From the NCBI RefSeq assembly GCF_900111685.1, contig NZ_FOHX01000006.1, positions 1-64,000 of the forward strand: 64,000 bases of DNA. Direction: 5' to 3'. The notes beneath the pieces were generated by a model, which saw only the letters and a program-made list of their open reading frames with translations, had not been told where the DNA came from and ran no database searches. Shown in pieces: positions 1-8,552 of the stretch (its first letter is position 1; every line of letters starts with the position of its first letter). Origin of the DNA: Nonomuraea wenchangensis (GTDB lineage: Bacteria; Actinomycetota; Actinomycetes; Streptosporangiales; Streptosporangiaceae). The translations under genes were made by a program, and so were the position numbers.

Positions 1-935
1 GTGGACTCCACGCGGCGCACGAGCTGCCGCACGGCCATGGAGCCGAGGCGGTCGGGTGCGCTCTCGACGAACGAATACGGCAGGGAGAAGGTCGCGGCGA
101 AGTCGGCGGAGTAGCGGCCGATGACCGACAGGTCCTCGGGCACCCGCTGCCCCCGCTCGTAGGTGACCGACGGCAGCGCCGCGGCGGCCGCCTCGTTGTT
201 GATCAGCAGGCCGGTCGCCGCCGGGTAGGCGTCGAGCAGCCTGTGGAGCTGGCGGCCCACGGCGGGTTGCCGGGACTCGCCGTACACGGCGTGCAGGGTG
301 AGGCCGAGCCGGCGGGCGCGGTCGAGCGCGGCGTCGCGCAGCCGCCACACGTACGCGCCGCCCCGCTCGACCACGTGCTCCGGATGCGAGATCAGGATCA
401 GCTCACGGTGACCGAGCCGGTGAAGATGGTCCACCATCACCCGCCCGGCCTCCTCGAAGTCCAGATCGAACACGTCCAGCCCCGAGCAGTCACCGGGCAG
501 CCCCACCAGCGCGCCCGGCTGCGGCGCGGCGCGCAGGATGGGCAGCCGGGCGTCCTCCTGGGCGATGTTCATGAGGACCACGCCGTCGACCATCCGCGAG
601 TCGGTGATGCGCCGCAGCGCCCGCACCCCGTCGGCCTCGGTGACCAGCAGCGTGTCATAACCCAGGTCCCGGGCGGTGTTCGTGACCCCCAGGATGTACT
701 GCAACATCGCCGGCGCGAACTCGTCGTCATGGAACTGCGCGAGCAGACCGAGGACCTTGGTCCGGGCGGTGGCGAGCGCACGGGCGCCGGCGTTCGGCGT
801 GTACGCCAGCGCCTCGGCGGCGGCCAGCACCCGCCGCCGCACCTCCTCCGAGATGGGCCGCTTGCCCGACAGCGCGTACGACGCCGTGCTGCGGCTCACC
901 CCGGCCTCCCGGGCCACGTCTCCGATCGTCGCCAC
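1..935 (-). CDS. LacI-family transcriptional regulator, 3' end outside window
   Basis: About 311 codons are visible. The N-terminus is a LacI helix-turn-helix (TIGDVAREAGVSRSTASYAL) followed by the hinge segment, and the rest is the periplasmic-binding-protein-like sensor domain. The last in-window residues (RLGSMAVRQLVRR) match the usual C-terminal region of the family, so perhaps 20-40 residues are missing. The start is GTG at 935 behind GGGAGGTGAG. Two near-identical palindromes lie upstream and suggest autoregulation. The ligand is unknown, probably a sugar or sugar derivative as for most of the family; its target operon may lie beyond the left edge. Confidence 0.9.
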   Translation of the reverse strand, partial: MATIGDVAREAGVSRSTASYALSGKRPISEEVRRRVLAAAEALAYTPNAGARALATARTKVLGLLAQFHDDEFAPAMLQYILGVTNTARDLGYDTLLVTEADGVRALRRITDSRMVDGVVLMNIAQEDARLPILRAAPQPGALVGLPGDCSGLDVFDLDFEEAGRVMVDHLHRLGHRELILISHPEHVVERGGAYVWRLRDAALDRARRLGLTLHAVYGESRQPAVGRQLHRLLDAYPAATGLLINNEAAAAALPSVTYERGQRVPEDLSVIGRYSADFAATFSLPYSFVESAPDRLGSMAVRQLVRRVES

Positions 936-962
936 TCTCACCTCCCGGCTCGTACGAATTCA

Positions 963-976
963 TCGAACCCGTTCGA
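963..976. promoter_or_regulatory. LacI-type operator, copy 1
   Basis: TCGAAC-CC-GTTCGA is a perfect inverted repeat 27 bp upstream of the LacI start. The wider context CGAACCCGTTCGACGAT recurs with two changes 78 bp away, which supports a real binding site. Regulator assignment is inferred from position. Confidence 0.55.
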
Positions 977-1041
977 CGATCCGCAGGGGACCGGGCAGGC
1001 CGGAAGGACAGGAGCACGATGAGGCAGCCGCCGGAATCGAG

Positions 1042-1058
1042 CGAACCGGTTCAACGAT
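1042..1058. promoter_or_regulatory. LacI-type operator, copy 2
   Basis: CGAACCGGTTCAACGAT matches copy 1 at 15 of 17 positions and contains the perfect palindrome GAACCGGTTC (1043-1052). The paired arrangement would allow looping between two sites upstream of the LacI gene. Confidence 0.5.
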
Positions 1059-1132
1059 GTGGCTCGACTGTCACTCCCGCGCCGCGAGGCGTCAAGAGCC
1101 CTCACAAACGGCGATACCGGATCGTGACCTCG

Positions 1133-1603
1133 TCAGGGGCGGGTGACGAGGATGCCGTCCTCGTCGGAGAAGAGCTCGGCCCCCGGATGGAAGACGGCGT
1201 CGCCGAAGGCGACCGGGACGTCCCGGTCGCCGGCGCCCGTCTTGGCGCTCTTGCGCGGGTTCGAGCCGAGCGCCTTGATGCCCAGATCCAGGTCGCGGAG
1301 GGCGGCGACGTCGCGGACCACGCCGTTGATCACCACGCCGGCCCAGCCGCTCGCCACTGCGATGCCCGCGATGACGTCGCCCATGAGCGCGGCGCGCAGG
1401 GAGCCGCCGCCGTCCACGACCAGGACGCGTCCCTCTCCGGGCTCGGACAGCACCGACTTGAGCAGGGCGTTGTCCTCGTGGCAGCGGACGGTCGCGATCC
1501 GGCCGGAGAAGGCGCGGCGGCCGCCGTACTGGCGCAGTTGCAGGTGGCAGGAGTCGAGCTGGTCGCCGTGCTCGTCGTACAGGTCGGCGGTGGAGATGGT
1601 CAT
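1133..1603 (-). CDS. rraA: RraA-family protein (RNase E regulator / HMG aldolase-like)
   Basis: A 156-residue protein of normal RraA length. It begins [17 protein letters not shown] and carries the family segments [20 protein letters not shown] and VVRDVAAL, including the G-x-x-x-R-D substrate/metal motif of the 4-hydroxy-4-methyl-2-oxoglutarate aldolase fold. In Escherichia coli RraA binds RNase E; many actinobacterial homologues are annotated so, but some family members are metal-dependent aldolases, and sequence alone does not decide. The start is the ATG at 1603. The gene is monocistronic, with a 10-bp-stem hairpin in its leader and a likely -10 (GATAAT, near 1735) further upstream. Confidence 0.85.
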   Translation of the reverse strand: MTISTADLYDEHGDQLDSCHLQLRQYGGRRAFSGRIATVRCHEDNALLKSVLSEPGEGRVLVVDGGGSLRAALMGDVIAGIAVASGWAGVVINGVVRDVAALRDLDLGIKALGSNPRKSAKTGAGDRDVPVAFGDAVFHPGAELFSDEDGILVTRP

Positions 1604-1658
1604 GATCGCGCCCTTCCGTCGGCACGACTCTACGAGGTGGCGAGGGACGGCACGCGAA

Positions 1659-1690
1659 CGCCCCCGGCGGCGCGAGGGCGGCCGGGGGCG
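1659..1690 (-). promoter_or_regulatory. Hairpin in the rraA leader
   Basis: CGCCCCCGGC (1659-1668) and GCCGGGGGCG (1681-1690) form a perfect 10-bp stem with a 12-base loop, 56 bp upstream of the rraA start. It lies between the probable promoter and the gene, so it could act as an attenuator. No U-tract follows. Confidence 0.4.
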
Positions 1691-1791
1691 TCCGGACGTT
1701 GGCGCTCCAGGCAACCCCGCTGGAGCAACGCCAGATTATCCGCTCATTGTCCGGTTTGTATAGGTTCTGAGTCAGATACCCCCGCACGGCG

Positions 1792-1823
1792 GACGCCCCG
1801 GCTTCCATGACAGCCGGGGCGTC
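1792..1823 (-). terminator. Intrinsic terminator after the HMG-CoA-lyase-like gene
   Basis: GACGCCCCGGCT and AGCCGGGGCGTC form a perfect 12-bp stem with an 8-base loop, about 70 bp beyond the stop of the minus-strand lyase gene. It lacks a long U-run, as is common in actinomycetes. Confidence 0.6.
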
Positions 1824-1894
1824 CCATGGGCACTCGATCCCAATACCTTCATACCCACATAGTCCGCCTTATATGTATATGTCCGATTCATCGG

Positions 1895-2776
1895 TCAGGG
1901 CGGCCAAGCAGCGACCCTGCCGAGCTGGGCCGGGACCTCCTTGCCCAGGCTCCGCCCGATCGCCAGCCCCGCCCCGGCCACGGCCGGCAGGGCGATGCCG
2001 GTGCGGACGCCCATCCGCTCCAGCAGGTAGACCAGGTCCTCGGTGGCGATGTTGCCGGTCGCCTCCGGCGCGAAGGGGCAGCCGCCGATGCCGCCCGCGC
2101 TGGCGTCCAGCGCCGCCGCCCCGGCCTCCAGCGCGGCCACCGCGTTGGCGTACCCGGTGCTGCGGGTGTTGTGGAAGTGGAAGCGCAGCGGCGCGGCGGT
2201 GACCTCGCGCACCGCGGCGGTCAGGCGGCGGACGTCGGCCGGCGTGCCCACGCCGATCGTGTCCGCCAGCGCCACCTCCTGCGCCTCCGGGCAGCGAGCC
2301 ACCAGCTCGGCCACCTGGCCGGGGTCCACCTCGCCCTCGAACGGGCAGCCGAACGCGGCCCCCACGGTCAGCGTCACGCCCAGCCCGGCGGCGCGGGCCC
2401 GCGCGGCGACGGCGCCGAAGGTCTCCACCGCCCGCTCCACCGGCATGCCCTGGTTGCGCAGCGAGAACGTCTCGGTCGCCACGACCACGACGTTGACCTC
2501 GTCCACGCCGGTCTCCAGCGCCCGGTCCAGGCCGCGTTCGTTCAGCACCAGGCCCGCGTAGCGCAGGCCGGGCACGCGCGGCGCGCGGGCCATGACCCGC
2601 TCGGCGTCGGCCATCTGCGGCACGCGCCCGGGATGGACGAAGCTGACCGCCTCGATGCGGCGCACGCCCGCGGCCACCAGCGCCTCCAGATAGGCGATCT
2701 TGGCGTCGGTGGGCACCGGAACCGGCTCGTTCTGCAGGCCGTCCCGAGGGCCGACCTCGATGACTTCCAGCGTCAT
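1895..2776 (-). CDS. mvaB: Hydroxymethylglutaryl-CoA lyase-like enzyme
   Basis: A 293-residue protein, the usual length for bacterial HMG-CoA lyases. The N-terminus VIEVGPRDGLQNE is the family signature with the catalytic Arg-Asp pair. FGCPFEGEVDP, the metal-binding FHFHNT segment and the GGIGGCPFAPEATGNIATED active-site Cys loop all follow in order. The reaction class is retro-aldol cleavage of a 3-hydroxy-3-methyl-acyl-CoA to acetyl-CoA and an oxo product. The ATG at 2776 lies just inside a GntR-like operator. The gene is divergent from a GntR regulator and a CoA-transferase/hydantoinase operon, so its true substrate may be a CoA thioester made by that operon rather than HMG-CoA from leucine. 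Confidence 0.88.
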   Translation of the reverse strand: MTLEVIEVGPRDGLQNEPVPVPTDAKIAYLEALVAAGVRRIEAVSFVHPGRVPQMADAERVMARAPRVPGLRYAGLVLNERGLDRALETGVDEVNVVVVATETFSLRNQGMPVERAVETFGAVAARARAAGLGVTLTVGAAFGCPFEGEVDPGQVAELVARCPEAQEVALADTIGVGTPADVRRLTAAVREVTAAPLRFHFHNTRSTGYANAVAALEAGAAALDASAGGIGGCPFAPEATGNIATEDLVYLLERMGVRTGIALPAVAGAGLAIGRSLGKEVPAQLGRVAAWPP

Positions 2777-2788
2777 GTTGTATGCAAC
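2777..2788. promoter_or_regulatory. GntR-type operator at the lyase start
   Basis: GTTG-TATG-CAAC is an inverted repeat abutting the lyase start codon. With the related palindrome at 2842 it brackets the divergent promoters, as expected for control of both directions by the adjacent GntR protein. Confidence 0.45.
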
Positions 2789-2841
2789 CTCTTGCGTGTG
2801 AAAGCTTCTTTGAGCCAAGATGCTGCCACCTGAGCGAGGAG

Positions 2842-2851
2842 ATGTATACAT
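2842..2851. promoter_or_regulatory. GntR-type operator overlapping the gntR start
   Basis: ATGTATACAT is a perfect 10-bp palindrome with the TGT...ACA form common to FadR-subfamily sites. It overlaps the gntR start codon at 2850, so binding would repress its own synthesis. Confidence 0.5.
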
Positions 2852-3482
2852 GTCGGCCGTAGATGATCTCAGAAGCCTCATCCTGGGCGGCCAGTACGCC
2901 CCAGGAGACCGGCTGGCCGAGGTCGAGTTGGCCGAGGCGCTCGGCGTCAGCCGCACCCCCGTGCGGGAGGCGTTGCGCCGGCTGGCCGCGGAAGGGCTGG
3001 TCGAGCTCGTCGCGAACAAGGGCGCCAGGGTCGTCGAATACCCCCGCGACGACCTGGAGTCGATCTTCGAGCTCAGGGCCAGGATCGAGGGGCTGGCCGC
3101 CCGCCAGGCGGCGCTCGCCGCCGCCCCGGAGGACGCCGACCGGCTGCACGCCATCGCCGTGGAGCTGCGCGAGCACGCCGACCGGGACGACCTCGACGCC
3201 GTCTACCGGCTCAACGCCGACTTCCACCAGGGCCTGGTCAGGCTCGGCGGCAGCACCCTGCTCGCCCAGCAGATCAGCATGCTCATCCACTCCCCCGTCC
3301 TGCTGCGCACCTACGGCTCCTTCGACAAGGAGGCGATGGACCGCAGCACCGGCCACCACCTCGAGATCGCGGCTGCCGTACGCGCCGGGGACCCCGAGTG
3401 GGCGGAGGCGGTCATGAGGGCTCACCTGTTCTCGGCCCGCGCGTCGTTGCTGGGCCCTCGCAACCAGGAAGGGAAACGATGA
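2850..3482 (+). CDS. GntR-family regulator, FadR/FCD subfamily
   Basis: A 210-residue protein. Residues about 1-65 form the winged helix (AEALGVSRTPVREALRRL recognition segment). Residues about 75-205 are the all-helical FCD ligand domain with the usual Asp/His positions (LNADFHQGLVRLGG, DRSTGHHLEIAAA) that bind a metal and a carboxylate effector. The ATG at 2850 is preceded by GCGAGGAG; an upstream in-frame ATG at 2820 has no such site. It overlaps the next gene by ATGA and is divergent from the lyase gene. It probably senses an acid or acyl intermediate of the pathway encoded around it. Confidence 0.9.
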   Translation: MSAVDDLRSLILGGQYAPGDRLAEVELAEALGVSRTPVREALRRLAAEGLVELVANKGARVVEYPRDDLESIFELRARIEGLAARQAALAAAPEDADRLHAIAVELREHADRDDLDAVYRLNADFHQGLVRLGGSTLLAQQISMLIHSPVLLRTYGSFDKEAMDRSTGHHLEIAAAVRAGDPEWAEAVMRAHLFSARASLLGPRNQEGKR

Positions 3483-4675
3483 GGGGACTGCCGCTCGGCG
3501 ACGTCCGGGTCGTCGAACTCGGTCAACTGCTGGCCGGGCCGTTCTGCGGCCAGCTGCTCGGCGACTTCGGCGCCGAGGTGATCAAGGTCGAGGATCCGCG
3601 CAAGGGCGATCCCATGCGCCAGTGGGGCAGGGAGAAGCCGCACGGCAAGTCCCTGTGGTGGCCGGTCGTGGCCCGCAACAAGAAGTCGGTGACCTGCGAC
3701 CTGCGCACCCCCGAGGGCCAGGAGCTCGTCCGCCGCCTGGTCGCGGAGTCCGACGTGCTGCTGGAGAACTTCCGCCCCGGCACGCTGGAGCGCTGGGGCC
3801 TCGGCCCCGAGCGGCTGCACGAGCTCAACCCCCGGCTCGTCATCACCCGGGTGACCGGCTACGGCCAGACCGGCCCGTACGCCCCCCGCGCGGGCTACGG
3901 CTCGATCGGCGAGGCCATGGGCGGCATCCGGTACGTCACCGGCGACCCGTCGCTGCCCCCGTCGCGGGCCGGCATCTCGCTCGGCGACTCGCTGGCCGCC
4001 ACGTACGCCTGCCTAGGCACGCTGGTCGCGCTGCACGAGCGCGAGCGCAGCGGCCGCGGCCAGGTCGTCGACTCGGCGATCTACGAGTCGGTGCTGGCCA
4101 TGATGGAGTCGCTGCTGCCGGAGTGGCAGCAGGCCGGCTACCAGCGGGAACGCACCGGCGCCGTGCTGCCCAACGTCTCGCCCAGCAACGTCTACCCCAC
4201 CGCGGACGGCGACAGCGTCCTCATCGCGGCCAACCAGGACAGCGTGTTCACGCGCCTGGCCGCCGTGATGGGCCGCCCCGAGCTGGCGGAGGACGAACGT
4301 TACGCCAGCCACGCCGCCCGCGGCGTGAACATGGCCGAGCTGGACTCCCTCATCGCGGCCTGGTCGGCGACGCTGCCCGCCCAGGACCTGCTCGATCTGC
4401 TGCACGCGGGAGGGGTGCCGGCCGGGCGGATCTACCGCGCGGCCGACATGTTCGCCGACCCGCACTTCGCCGCCCGCGAGGCCATCGTCCGCGTCCCGCA
4501 CCCCGACTTCGGGGAGCTGGCCATGCAGAACGTCGCGCCGAAGCTGTCGGAGACCCCCGGCGCGGTCCGGTCCGCCGGACCGGAGCTGGGCCGGCACAAC
4601 CACGAGATCTACCACGGCCTGCTCGGCCTCACCCCGGAGGAGACGGACCGTCTCTCGGCCGACGGGATCATCTAG
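3479..4675 (+). CDS. Class III (CaiB/BaiF) CoA-transferase
   Basis: A 398-residue protein, normal for the family. It begins LPLGDVRVVELGQLLAGPFC and has VIKVEDPRKGDPMR (CoA binding), LLENFRPGTLERWGL, and the catalytic Asp170 in GISLGDSL that forms the aspartyl-CoA adduct. It would move CoA from a donor such as succinyl-CoA onto a carboxylic acid. It overlaps gntR by 4 bp and is followed 17 bp later by hyuA, so it is cotranscribed. The acid activated is unknown; context suggests that it feeds the divergent CoA-thioester lyase. Confidence 0.9.
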   Translation: MRGLPLGDVRVVELGQLLAGPFCGQLLGDFGAEVIKVEDPRKGDPMRQWGREKPHGKSLWWPVVARNKKSVTCDLRTPEGQELVRRLVAESDVLLENFRPGTLERWGLGPERLHELNPRLVITRVTGYGQTGPYAPRAGYGSIGEAMGGIRYVTGDPSLPPSRAGISLGDSLAATYACLGTLVALHERERSGRGQVVDSAIYESVLAMMESLLPEWQQAGYQRERTGAVLPNVSPSNVYPTADGDSVLIAANQDSVFTRLAAVMGRPELAEDERYASHAARGVNMAELDSLIAAWSATLPAQDLLDLLHAGGVPAGRIYRAADMFADPHFAAREAIVRVPHPDFGELAMQNVAPKLSETPGAVRSAGPELGRHNHEIYHGLLGLTPEETDRLSADGII

Positions 4676-4692
4676 CACCAAGGAGCGTCGCC

Positions 4693-6711
4693 ATGCGTTA
4701 CCGCCTCGGCGTGGACGTCGGAGGAACCTTCACCGACGTCCTGCTCATCGACGAGCACTCCGGGCGCAGCTATCGCGCCAAAACCGCTTCCATCCCCCAT
4801 GACCAGTCGATCGGCGTCCTCGCCGGTCTCGAGAAGGTGTGCGCCGAGGCGGGCGTCGAGCCCGCCGCGATCGGCGAGATCCTGCACGGCACCACCGTCG
4901 CCACGAACGCCGTCCTGGAGGGCAAGGGAGCCAGGGTCGGCCTGGTCACCACCGCCGGGTTCCGGCAGGTGCTGCAGATCGCCCGCTCCTACGTGCCGGG
5001 CGGCCTGGCCGGCTGGATCATCTGGCCCAAGCCCGAGCCGCTGGCCGCCCTGGAGGACACGGTCGAGGCGGTCGAGCGGATCGCCGCCGACGGCTCGGTC
5101 GTCACCCCGCTCGACGAGGACGACCTGCGGCGCAAGCTGCGCGGCCTGCGCGGCGTCGAGGCGCTGGCCGTCTGCCTGCTCCACTCGTACGCCGCCGACG
5201 CGCACGAGCGCCGGGTCGCCGAGCTCGCCGCCGAGGAGCTGCCCGGCGTGCCGGTCTCGATCTCCTCGGCGGTGCTGCCCGAGATGCGCGAGTACGAGCG
5301 CGCCATCACGACCGTGGCCAACGCCTACGTGCAGCCGCAGGTCGCCGGCTACGTCGACAACCTGGCGGCCAAGGCCGCGGCGGGCGGCGTGGACGGCCAG
5401 CTCTACGTGCTGCGCAGCGACGGCGGCCTGGCGTCGGTGTCAGGCGCGGCGGCGAGCCCGGTCAACCTGCTGCTGTCCGGCCCGGCGGGCGGCGTGACCG
5501 GCGCCGCCTGGTTCGCCGGGCAGGCCGGGTTCCCCGACTTCCTCACCTTCGACATGGGCGGCACCTCCACGGACGTGGCGCTCGTGCAGGGCCTGCGCCC
5601 GCGGATCGGCCGCGAGACGCGGGTCGGCGACCTGGTGGTGCGCTCCGCGTCGGTGGACGTGCGCACGGTAGGCGCCGGCGGCGGCTCGATCGCGCACGTC
5701 CCCCCGCTGACCCGAGCGCTGCGGGTCGGACCCCAGTCGGCGGGCGCCGTGCCCGGCCCCGCCGCCTACGGCCGCGGGGGCGAGGAGCCGACGGTGACCG
5801 ACGCCAACGTGGTGCTCGGCTACCTGCCGGCCCGGCTGGCCGGCGGCGAGATCGAGCTCGACAGGGAACGTTCCCGGGCGGCGGTGGCCCGGCTGGCCGA
5901 GGCCATGGGCCTGCCGTCGGCGGAGGCCGCCGCCCAGGGGATCGTGGACATCGTCAACGAGAACATGTTCGGCGCGCTCCGGCTGGTCTCCGTCCAGCAG
6001 GGCTACGACCCGCGCGACTTCGCGCTGGTGGCCTTCGGCGGGGCCGGGCCGCTGCACGCCAACGCGCTGGGCCGGCTGACCGGCGCGTGGCCGGTCATCA
6101 TCCCGCCCTCGCCCGGGGTGCTGTGCGCGTACGGTGACGCCACCACGAGCCTGCGGGACGAGGCCGCGCGCACCTACGTCCGGCGTTTCTCCCAGCTCAC
6201 CGACACCGAGCTCAAGGAGCTTCTCACCGAGCTCGCCGAGACCGCGACCCGCGGGCTCGACGCCGAGGTGGCCGAGGTGGGCTACCAGGTGGACGTCCGC
6301 TACCACGGCCAGGGCTTCGAGATCCCGATCACCGTCGGCCTGGACACCGGCCTGGAGGAGCTGGGCCGGCTGTTCGACGCCGAGCACGAGCGGCTGTTCT
6401 CGTTCCTGCTGAGCAACGAGCACGAGCTGGTCAGCGCCCGCGCCATGGTGAGCGGCCCCCGCCCGAACGTCCGGCCGGTCCGGCTGGAGCCGGCCACCGC
6501 CGACCCCGAACCCGTGGGCCGGCACGAGGTGTGGATCGACGGCGGCTGGACCACCGCCGCCGAGTACGACCGGGCGACGCTGCGCGCGGGATCGGTGATC
6601 ACCGGCCCCGCCATCGTCGTCGAGATGGACTCCACCACGCTGATCCTGCCCGGGCACGCGGCACGCGTGCACGACAGCGGCTGCCTGCTGATCCGCCCCC
6701 TGGAGGCATGA
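4693..6711 (+). CDS. hyuA: Hydantoinase/oxoprolinase subunit A
   Basis: A 672-residue ATPase-type subunit. The N-terminal phosphate loop GVDVGGTFTDV (residues about 6-16), LHGTTVATNAVLEGKG (about 70-85) and the second nucleotide segment TFDMGGTSTDVAL (about 284-296) mark the Hydant_A_N and Hydantoinase_A domains; AFGGAGPLHA is near residue 450. The family uses ATP to open cyclic amides such as N-methylhydantoin or 5-oxoproline, and acetone/acetophenone carboxylases are related. AAGGAG precedes the ATG. It overlaps hyuB by ATGATG, fitting a two-subunit enzyme. Substrate cannot be read from sequence. Confidence 0.9.
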   Translation: MRYRLGVDVGGTFTDVLLIDEHSGRSYRAKTASIPHDQSIGVLAGLEKVCAEAGVEPAAIGEILHGTTVATNAVLEGKGARVGLVTTAGFRQVLQIARSYVPGGLAGWIIWPKPEPLAALEDTVEAVERIAADGSVVTPLDEDDLRRKLRGLRGVEALAVCLLHSYAADAHERRVAELAAEELPGVPVSISSAVLPEMREYERAITTVANAYVQPQVAGYVDNLAAKAAAGGVDGQLYVLRSDGGLASVSGAAASPVNLLLSGPAGGVTGAAWFAGQAGFPDFLTFDMGGTSTDVALVQGLRPRIGRETRVGDLVVRSASVDVRTVGAGGGSIAHVPPLTRALRVGPQSAGAVPGPAAYGRGGEEPTVTDANVVLGYLPARLAGGEIELDRERSRAAVARLAEAMGLPSAEAAAQGIVDIVNENMFGALRLVSVQQGYDPRDFALVAFGGAGPLHANALGRLTGAWPVIIPPSPGVLCAYGDATTSLRDEAARTYVRRFSQLTDTELKELLTELAETATRGLDAEVAEVGYQVDVRYHGQGFEIPITVGLDTGLEELGRLFDAEHERLFSFLLSNEHELVSARAMVSGPRPNVRPVRLEPATADPEPVGRHEVWIDGGWTTAAEYDRATLRAGSVITGPAIVVEMDSTTLILPGHAARVHDSGCLLIRPLEA

Positions 6712-8552
6712 TGGCCCAGATCATCGAGACCGCGACGGAGCCGCTCGCCCGCGTGGCCGTCGACCCCGTCACGCTCGACATCGTCGAGAACGCCCTGCGC
6801 AACGCCCGCCATGAGATGGACGAGGTGCTCTTCCGCACCGCGCTGTCGCCCGGCATCCGTGAGCAGCACGACGAGTTCCCGCTGATCGGCGACCCGTCGG
6901 GCCGCATGGTCGTCGGGCAGTTCGGGCTCTCCATCCCCGCCCTGCTCGACCGCTACGACGGGACGATCGAGGAGGGTGACGTGCTGCTCACCTCCGACCC
7001 GTACTCGTGCGACGGCGCGATCAGCCACGCCAACGACTGGCTGGTGGTCATGCCCATCTACGTGGACGGCCGGGTGGTCGGCTGGGCGTCGATGTTCGGC
7101 CACATGTCCGACGTCGGCGGCAAGACCGCCTGCTCGATGCCGACCGACGCGCGCACCATCTTCGAGGAGGGCGTGGTCATCCCGCCCGTCAAGCTGTACG
7201 CGAAGGGCGTGCTGAACGAGGACGTGCTGCGCGTCATACTCAACCAGGTGCGCCAGCCCGACTGGAACCGCGCCGACCTCAACGGCATCGTGGCCGCCTG
7301 CCGCACCGCCTCGCGGCGCATCCAGGAGCTGTGCGCCCGCTTCGGCGCCGAGACCTACACCTCCGCGCTGGAGGCGCTGCTGAAGCGCAACTACGACGCC
7401 ATGAAGGTGCTGCTCACCACGCTGTTCGAGGACGGCGAGACGCTCACCTTCGCCGACTACATCTGCGACGACGGGCGCGGGCACGGCCCTTACAAGCTGG
7501 TGCTGTCGCTGACGCGCACCGGCGAGAAGGTGCTGCTGGACTTCACCGGCAGCGATCCGCAGGCCGAGGGGCCGATCAACTACTACATCAACGAGAACCT
7601 CGCCCGGATGTTCTTCGGCATCTACCTGATCACGGTGGCCGACCCGCAGATCCTCTGGAACGACGGCTTCTACCCGCTGGTGGACGTGCACATCCCCGAG
7701 GGCAGCTTCTGGAAGCCGCGCTACCCCGCCGCGCTCAACGGCCGCAACCACGGCATCGGGCGCATCTTCGACCTGTTCGGCGGGCTGCTCGGGCAGAAGA
7801 CGCCCGACCTGCTGAACGCCGCGGGCTTCTCCTCCTCCCCGCACTTCATGTACGCGGGCGACGGCTTCCAGCTCTACTCCATCGGCTTCGGCGGCATCCC
7901 CGGCCGGCCGATCGGCGACGGGCCGGACGGGCACTCCCTTTGGCCGTCGTTCACGAACATCCCGTGCGAGTTCCTGGAGTCGTACTATCCGCTGCGGATC
8001 GAGCGGTGGGAGACGGTCGCCGACACGGGCGGCGCGGGCCTGCACCGGGGCGGCAACGGCGTGGACGTCGCCTACCGCTTCCTCGAACCCGGCACGATCG
8101 CCATCCACGACGACCGCTGGCTCACCTACCCGTGGGGCGTCAACGGCGGCGAGCCGGGGGCGCGCGGGCGCAAGTGGATCGAGCGGGCCGGCGGCGGGAC
8201 CGAGATCCTGCCGAGCAAGGTCCACGACGTGGAGGTGCGTCCCGGCGACCTGCTGCACTTCGTCACCTGGGGCGGCGGCGGGTGGGGCGACCCGCTGGCC
8301 CGCGATCCCGGCCTGGTGGGCCTGGAGGTGCGGCGCGGGCTGGTCACCGCCGAGGGCGCGCGCCGCTACGGCGTGGTGTGCGCCGGCGACGGCGCCGTGG
8401 ACGAGGCGGCCACCGCCGCGCTGCGCGAGCGGCTGCGGTCCGGGCGGGGCGAGCTGCCGGTGTTCGACATGGGGCCGCCCCTCGACGAGATCCTCGCCCG
8501 CTGCGAGGAGGAGACCGGCCTGCCGGCGCCGACGCCGCCGGTGCGCGTGTGA
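6708..8552 (+). CDS. hyuB: Hydantoinase/oxoprolinase subunit B
   Basis: A 614-residue Hydantoinase_B protein. Family landmarks include DIVENALRNARHEMDEVLFR near the N-terminus, GDVLLTSDPYSC, NDWLVVMPIY, FGHMSDVGGK and a C-terminal GGGGWGDPLARDP. It works as the partner of HyuA, binding the cyclic substrate, and overlaps hyuA at its start and the amidohydrolase gene at its end (GTGA), so all three are translationally coupled. An ATG at 6711 is an equally possible start one codon later. Confidence 0.9.
   Translation: MMAQIIETATEPLARVAVDPVTLDIVENALRNARHEMDEVLFRTALSPGIREQHDEFPLIGDPSGRMVVGQFGLSIPALLDRYDGTIEEGDVLLTSDPYSCDGAISHANDWLVVMPIYVDGRVVGWASMFGHMSDVGGKTACSMPTDARTIFEEGVVIPPVKLYAKGVLNEDVLRVILNQVRQPDWNRADLNGIVAACRTASRRIQELCARFGAETYTSALEALLKRNYDAMKVLLTTLFEDGETLTFADYICDDGRGHGPYKLVLSLTRTGEKVLLDFTGSDPQAEGPINYYINENLARMFFGIYLITVADPQILWNDGFYPLVDVHIPEGSFWKPRYPAALNGRNHGIGRIFDLFGGLLGQKTPDLLNAAGFSSSPHFMYAGDGFQLYSIGFGGIPGRPIGDGPDGHSLWPSFTNIPCEFLESYYPLRIERWETVADTGGAGLHRGGNGVDVAYRFLEPGTIAIHDDRWLTYPWGVNGGEPGARGRKWIERAGGGTEILPSKVHDVEVRPGDLLHFVTWGGGGWGDPLARDPGLVGLEVRRGLVTAEGARRYGVVCAGDGAVDEAATAALRERLRSGRGELPVFDMGPPLDEILARCEEETGLPAPTPPVRV

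Noticed and set aside
243-1022. Plus-strand 259-residue open frame
   Set aside because: It is antisense to the LacI regulator, whose HTH and domain sequence are clear; the frame has the Arg/Pro/Gly-rich composition of a GC shadow.
3622-4692. Upstream extension of hyuA
   Set aside because: The extra residues are an out-of-phase reading of the CoA-transferase gene; hyuA has its own AAGGAG and ATG at 4693.
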